Below, piece after piece: positions 41,123 to 43,862 of a DNA stretch of 43,862 nucleotides; within the stretch, counting starts at the first letter, position 1; each line of letters opens with the position of its first letter. The translations under genes were made by a program, and so were the position numbers. Source of the DNA: an uncultured Coriobacteriaceae bacterium (GTDB lineage: Bacteria; Actinomycetota; Coriobacteriia; Coriobacteriales; Eggerthellaceae); assembly GCA_900552365.1 (NCBI GenBank), contig URZP01000002.1, positions 1 through 43,862 on the forward strand, written 5' to 3'. A model generated the notes under the pieces. The model was not told the origin of the DNA. It did not search any database and saw only the letters and a program-made list of their open reading frames with translations.

Positions 41123-41164
41123 AAAAATCCGGACTACCCCCTTGGATAAGGAAGTAGCCCGGAT
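41122..41164 (-). terminator. Intrinsic terminator of the ferredoxin-dsrAB unit
   Basis: On the minus strand ATCCGG-CTAC pairs with GTAG-CCGGAT around a loop and is followed by TTTTTT, nine bases after the dsrB stop codon. Confidence 0.85.
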
Positions 41165-41172
41165 AGCAACGA

Positions 41173-42231
41173 CTAGTACTTGAACGCTGCGGACGTACGG
41201 AACGTCTCGCGAGAGAAGATGTAATCGTCGATGAGCTTATCGGAGAACGGAATACCGGTAACCTCAAAGAACTTCTCCCAGCCGATACGCTCGATCCAGT
41301 CGCCCAGACGCTCGCCCTTGCGGCCACCCTCGATCCAGCACTCGACGATGTTGCGGATAGCAGCAACGGTCTCGGGCCAGCGAGGAGCGGTGTTGGGGAG
41401 GTACGGGATGACCATGCGAGAGAACGCAGGAGCCGTACGGGCGTTGGCGACCTTGCCGCCAACCAGGATGGCGATGCCGTCGTTGACCTCGTCGATGATG
41501 TGCATACCAGGCGACATGGTGTAGCAGTTGCCGCAGTACATGCACTTGGACTCGACGACCTTGACGCTCTTGTTCTTGGGATCGGGGCGGATAGCACCGG
41601 TCGGGCAGCAAGCGACGAGGGACGGGATCTCGGTGGTCTTGCGGATGGTCTCATGGTCGATACGCGGAGCGGTACGATGGATGCCGACGATGGCGATGTC
41701 GGAGCAGTGAGCAGCACCGCACATGTTCAAGCAGCAAGCCATAGAGATGTGCAGCTTGGCGGGCAGCTTGTCGTCGGACACGAAGTACTCGTACAGGTCG
41801 TCCATGACAGCCTTGACGACGCCGGAAGCGTCGGTAGCAGGCGTGTGGCAGTGAACCCAACCCTGGGTGTGGACGATGTTGGTCAGGGCGTGACCAGTAC
41901 CGCCAACAGGGTAACCGAGCTTCTCGACATCCTTGATCAGCGGATCGATGTTAGCCTCGTCGGTGACCAGGAACTCGATGTTGTTGCGCGTAGTGAAGCG
42001 CAGGTAGCCATCGCAGTACTTGTCAGCGAGGTCGCAGATCTCGCGGATGTTGTCGATAGCCATCAGGCGGGGCTGGCCTGCACGAACAGTGTACAGGTTG
42101 CCCGAAGGACCGATGTGCTTGACGACGCCCGGCTTAACGAACTCATGGTCTTCCCACTTGCCGTAGTTCTCTTCGACGATCGGCGGGATCATCTCTTTAT
42201 AATTCATTGGGCCTTGGTCAGTGATAGCCAA
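41173..42231 (-). CDS. dsrB: Dissimilatory sulfite reductase beta subunit
   Basis: 352 residues. Hallmarks: HTQGWVHCHTPATDASG (121-137), MACCLNMCGAAHC (164-176) of the siroheme/4Fe-4S site, and a ferredoxin domain CCPTGAI with CMYCGNCYTMSPGMH (about 208-244). Forms the alpha2beta2 enzyme with DsrA that reduces sulfite, with DsrC docking at the interface. It starts 65 bases after dsrA and is followed by a terminator. Confidence 0.97.
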   Translation of the reverse strand: MAITDQGPMNYKEMIPPIVEENYGKWEDHEFVKPGVVKHIGPSGNLYTVRAGQPRLMAIDNIREICDLADKYCDGYLRFTTRNNIEFLVTDEANIDPLIKDVEKLGYPVGGTGHALTNIVHTQGWVHCHTPATDASGVVKAVMDDLYEYFVSDDKLPAKLHISMACCLNMCGAAHCSDIAIVGIHRTAPRIDHETIRKTTEIPSLVACCPTGAIRPDPKNKSVKVVESKCMYCGNCYTMSPGMHIIDEVNDGIAILVGGKVANARTAPAFSRMVIPYLPNTAPRWPETVAAIRNIVECWIEGGRKGERLGDWIERIGWEKFFEVTGIPFSDKLIDDYIFSRETFRTSAAFKY

Positions 42232-42296
42232 TTAAATTCACCCCTTCTTATAGTAGCGATCAGCTTGCTAAAAGCTTGTCGCGTGGATTCCTACGA

Positions 42297-43508
42297 TTAC
42301 TCGGCTGCTTCTTCTTCCGGACGGGCCTCAACCTCGTCGGGCTGCCAGAACACGTAGGGGTTAGCACGCGGACGCCAAACCATCTGAGGAACAGCAGGCA
42401 TATCGATACCACGGAGGAACTCGCCCATACCCATACGGTAAATGGTCTCACCAAGACGCTCGCGGGTCTTGCCGTTCTCGTCCCACCAATCCCAGACGTT
42501 GTTCACGAGTTCCTTGAACTCGTCGTAAGGGGACTCCATCTTCATGAAGGGAACGAGGACCCAAGCCATGAACGGGGACTTGACGATGGTGGATTTAGCG
42601 CCAACCAGGATGGTAGCGCCCTTCTCCTTGCCCTGCTTGATTGCACGGCCCATGGTGTTGATGCAGTGCATGCAGCGGGTGCAGTTAGGAGCATCGACGG
42701 AGAGCTCGCCGGTCTCCTTGTCGTAAGTGAGGCACTTGGTGGGGCACTTGTGCGCAACAGCAGCAACGTCCATGCCAGCCTCAGCGTACTTCTTCACCTC
42801 GTCGTTGTCGATGGTGATGGAGTCGCGCCAAGTACCGATGACGGCGATGTCAGCACGAGCGCCGGCGCCAACGCAGTCGTTTGCGCAGCCGGCCATCTTG
42901 ATCTTGGACTTGTACGGCCACATCGGGCGATGCAGCTCGTCCTGCCACTCGTTGGTGATGTCGGTGCACATGTCCAGCGTGTCGTAGCAAGCATGCTCGC
43001 AGTAGCCAGGGCCGACGCAGGCAACGGGGGTACGAAGGTCGGAACCAGAACCGCCGAGGTCGATCTCTTCCTCAGAGAACTCGTCGAAGGTCGGCTGAAG
43101 CTCTTCGGTCTTGCAGCCCAGCATAACCAGGTCGCCGCAGGTGCCGTGAACGTTGGTCAGGCCAGAACCGTGCTTCTCCCAAATGTCGCAGATGGTACGC
43201 AGCTTAGCGGTGTTGTAGAAGAAACCGCTCGGTGCGTTAAGACGCATGGTGTGGAACTCGGCCAGATGAGGATACTGATCAGCCAGCTGGCTGTAACGGC
43301 CGACGACGCCTCCGCCGTAGCCCTTAACGCCGACGATGCCGCCGTGCTTCCAGTAACCCTTCTTGGTTTCGTAGGAGAGCTCGAGCTGGTTCAACAGGTC
43401 GTTGGACATCTCGTTCTTCGCAGCTGCGGTCTTGATCTCCTTGACGAAGCTGGGCCAAGGACCCTTCTCGAGTTCGTCAAGCAGCGGAGTATTTCCGTAT
43501 TCAGCCAT
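42297..43508 (-). CDS. dsrA: Dissimilatory sulfite reductase alpha subunit
   Basis: 403 residues. The siroheme-coupled cluster motif CX5C...CX3C is present: C164 and C170 (CVGPGYC), then C208 and C212 (CANDC). The inserted ferredoxin domain has C255/C259 (CPTKC) and C276/C279/C282 (CTRCMHC). N-terminal DELEKGPWPSFVKEIK is typical of DsrA. ATG 43508 has AAAGGGG upstream. Catalyses sulfite reduction in the cytoplasm with DsrB and DsrC. Confidence 0.97.
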   Translation of the reverse strand: MAEYGNTPLLDELEKGPWPSFVKEIKTAAAKNEMSNDLLNQLELSYETKKGYWKHGGIVGVKGYGGGVVGRYSQLADQYPHLAEFHTMRLNAPSGFFYNTAKLRTICDIWEKHGSGLTNVHGTCGDLVMLGCKTEELQPTFDEFSEEEIDLGGSGSDLRTPVACVGPGYCEHACYDTLDMCTDITNEWQDELHRPMWPYKSKIKMAGCANDCVGAGARADIAVIGTWRDSITIDNDEVKKYAEAGMDVAAVAHKCPTKCLTYDKETGELSVDAPNCTRCMHCINTMGRAIKQGKEKGATILVGAKSTIVKSPFMAWVLVPFMKMESPYDEFKELVNNVWDWWDENGKTRERLGETIYRMGMGEFLRGIDMPAVPQMVWRPRANPYVFWQPDEVEARPEEEAAE

Positions 43509-43550
43509 AACGCCCCTTTCTCGCAATTCGTTTACTTAACTTGAGGAATC

Positions 43551-43739
43551 TTACATCTCGGTGACCATGCAAGCGCCAGCCGGGCAGACGGTGACGCAGG
43601 TCTGGCAACCCAGGCACTCCATCTCATCGCCGGAAACGAAAGCATGACCATCCTCGAAGCCCAGGATGTGTGCAGGGCAAGCCTCATGGCACTCACCGCA
43701 ACCGACGCAAGCATCCTCATCGATAGAAATCATATACAT
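43551..43739 (-). CDS. Small 2[4Fe-4S] ferredoxin ahead of dsrA
   Basis: 62 residues with two full cysteine sets: CVGCGECHEACP (11-22) and CLGCQTCVTVCP (42-53), each CxxCxxCxxxCP. GAGGAGGGG stands before ATG 43739; a second ATG two codons on is possible. Only 42 bases separate it from dsrA, so it is the first gene of the fd-dsrA-dsrB unit. It could feed electrons to DsrAB. Confidence 0.93.
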   Translation of the reverse strand: MYMISIDEDACVGCGECHEACPAHILGFEDGHAFVSGDEMECLGCQTCVTVCPAGACMVTEM

Positions 43740-43815
43740 GAGGACCCCTCCTCTCTCTGTTACTCTCTCTCATTTGACCCATACGGCTACTTGAAATGCG
43801 CCTTCTCTCACAAAG

Positions 43816-43833
43816 ACGCGTTTACATACATAG
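43816..43833 (-). promoter_or_regulatory. Shared dsr motif ahead of the ferredoxin-dsrAB unit
   Basis: Minus strand CTATG-TAT-GTAAACGCGT. The last ten bases are identical to the copy before dsrD. It lies 77 bases upstream of the ferredoxin start codon. The window ends 29 bases further on, so the full control region is not seen. Confidence 0.45.
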
Positions 43834-43862
43834 CTCTGATTGCATTTCACCACGAACAACCC

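Noticed and set aside
1..43862. CRISPR arrays, restriction-modification or prophage genes
   Set aside because: No regularly spaced repeats and no cas, methylase, integrase or phage structural genes were seen anywhere in the window.

Overview
The window reads as chromosomal DNA of an anaerobic, fairly GC-rich Gram-positive actinobacterium of the Coriobacteriia, most likely an Eggerthellaceae relative. This placement is an inference. It rests on the gene arrangement (septum-formation initiator next to Ppx/GppA, a secretin-less Tad pilus locus, the C5 tetrapyrrole pathway) and on protein character; no database search was possible. Nearly everything lies on the minus strand. The plus-strand genes are the 5' fragment, thrC, the TetR relic and two tRNAs.

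Layout. 1-9.4 kb is housekeeping: the end of an unknown plus-strand gene, leuD and leuC, a peptidoglycan-binding-domain protein, a polyprenyl diphosphate synthase, tRNA-Leu(TAA), Ppx/GppA, a DivIC-like septum initiator and a DtxR/MntR-type metalloregulator. The regulator has a long structured leader with an intrinsic terminator. It is divergent from thrC. 9.4-19.9 kb is a complete thirteen-gene Tad (Flp type IVb pilus) operon, tightly coupled by ATGA/GTGA overlaps: cpaB, tadZ, tadA, tadB, tadC, flp, three TadE-like prepilins, a large TadG-like protein, a membrane-anchored unknown, a zinc ribbon and the A24 prepilin peptidase. 20.1-22.4 kb holds tRNA-Val(TAC) and its terminator, an IS110-family (IS1111-like) insertion sequence with 15-bp inverted repeats and a long non-coding 3' end, and a frameshifted TetR-type regulator. 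22.4-25.1 kb is an SsuABC/TauABC-type ABC importer, followed by an unusual tRNA-Glu(CTC).

25.5-43.7 kb is the most striking part. It is one continuous minus-strand block that joins a full reductive dissimilatory sulfite reductase system to a siroheme supply line. In transcription order it runs: a two-cluster ferredoxin, dsrA, dsrB, a terminator, an unknown 127-residue protein, dsrD, an RsbRD-N-like sensor protein, dsrM, dsrK, dsrJ, dsrO, dsrP, dsrC, a CbiA-type amidotransferase best read as DsrN, a precorrin-2 dehydrogenase/ferrochelatase, hemA, hemC, a cobA-hemD fusion, then hemB and hemL. The hem genes make uroporphyrinogen III from Glu-tRNA. The CobA domain and the SirC/Met8-like protein turn it into siroheme. 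DsrN would amidate siroheme for DsrAB. DsrAB with DsrD reduces sulfite onto DsrC, and DsrMKJOP recycles the DsrC trisulfide with electrons from the membrane. No sat, aprAB, qmo or sulfur-oxidation dsrEFH genes lie in the window, so sulfite (perhaps from organosulfonates) is the more likely electron acceptor than sulfate.

A short shared sequence (TATGC-like followed by GTAAACGCG or a close variant) precedes three of the dsr transcription units. It may be their promoter or operator element.
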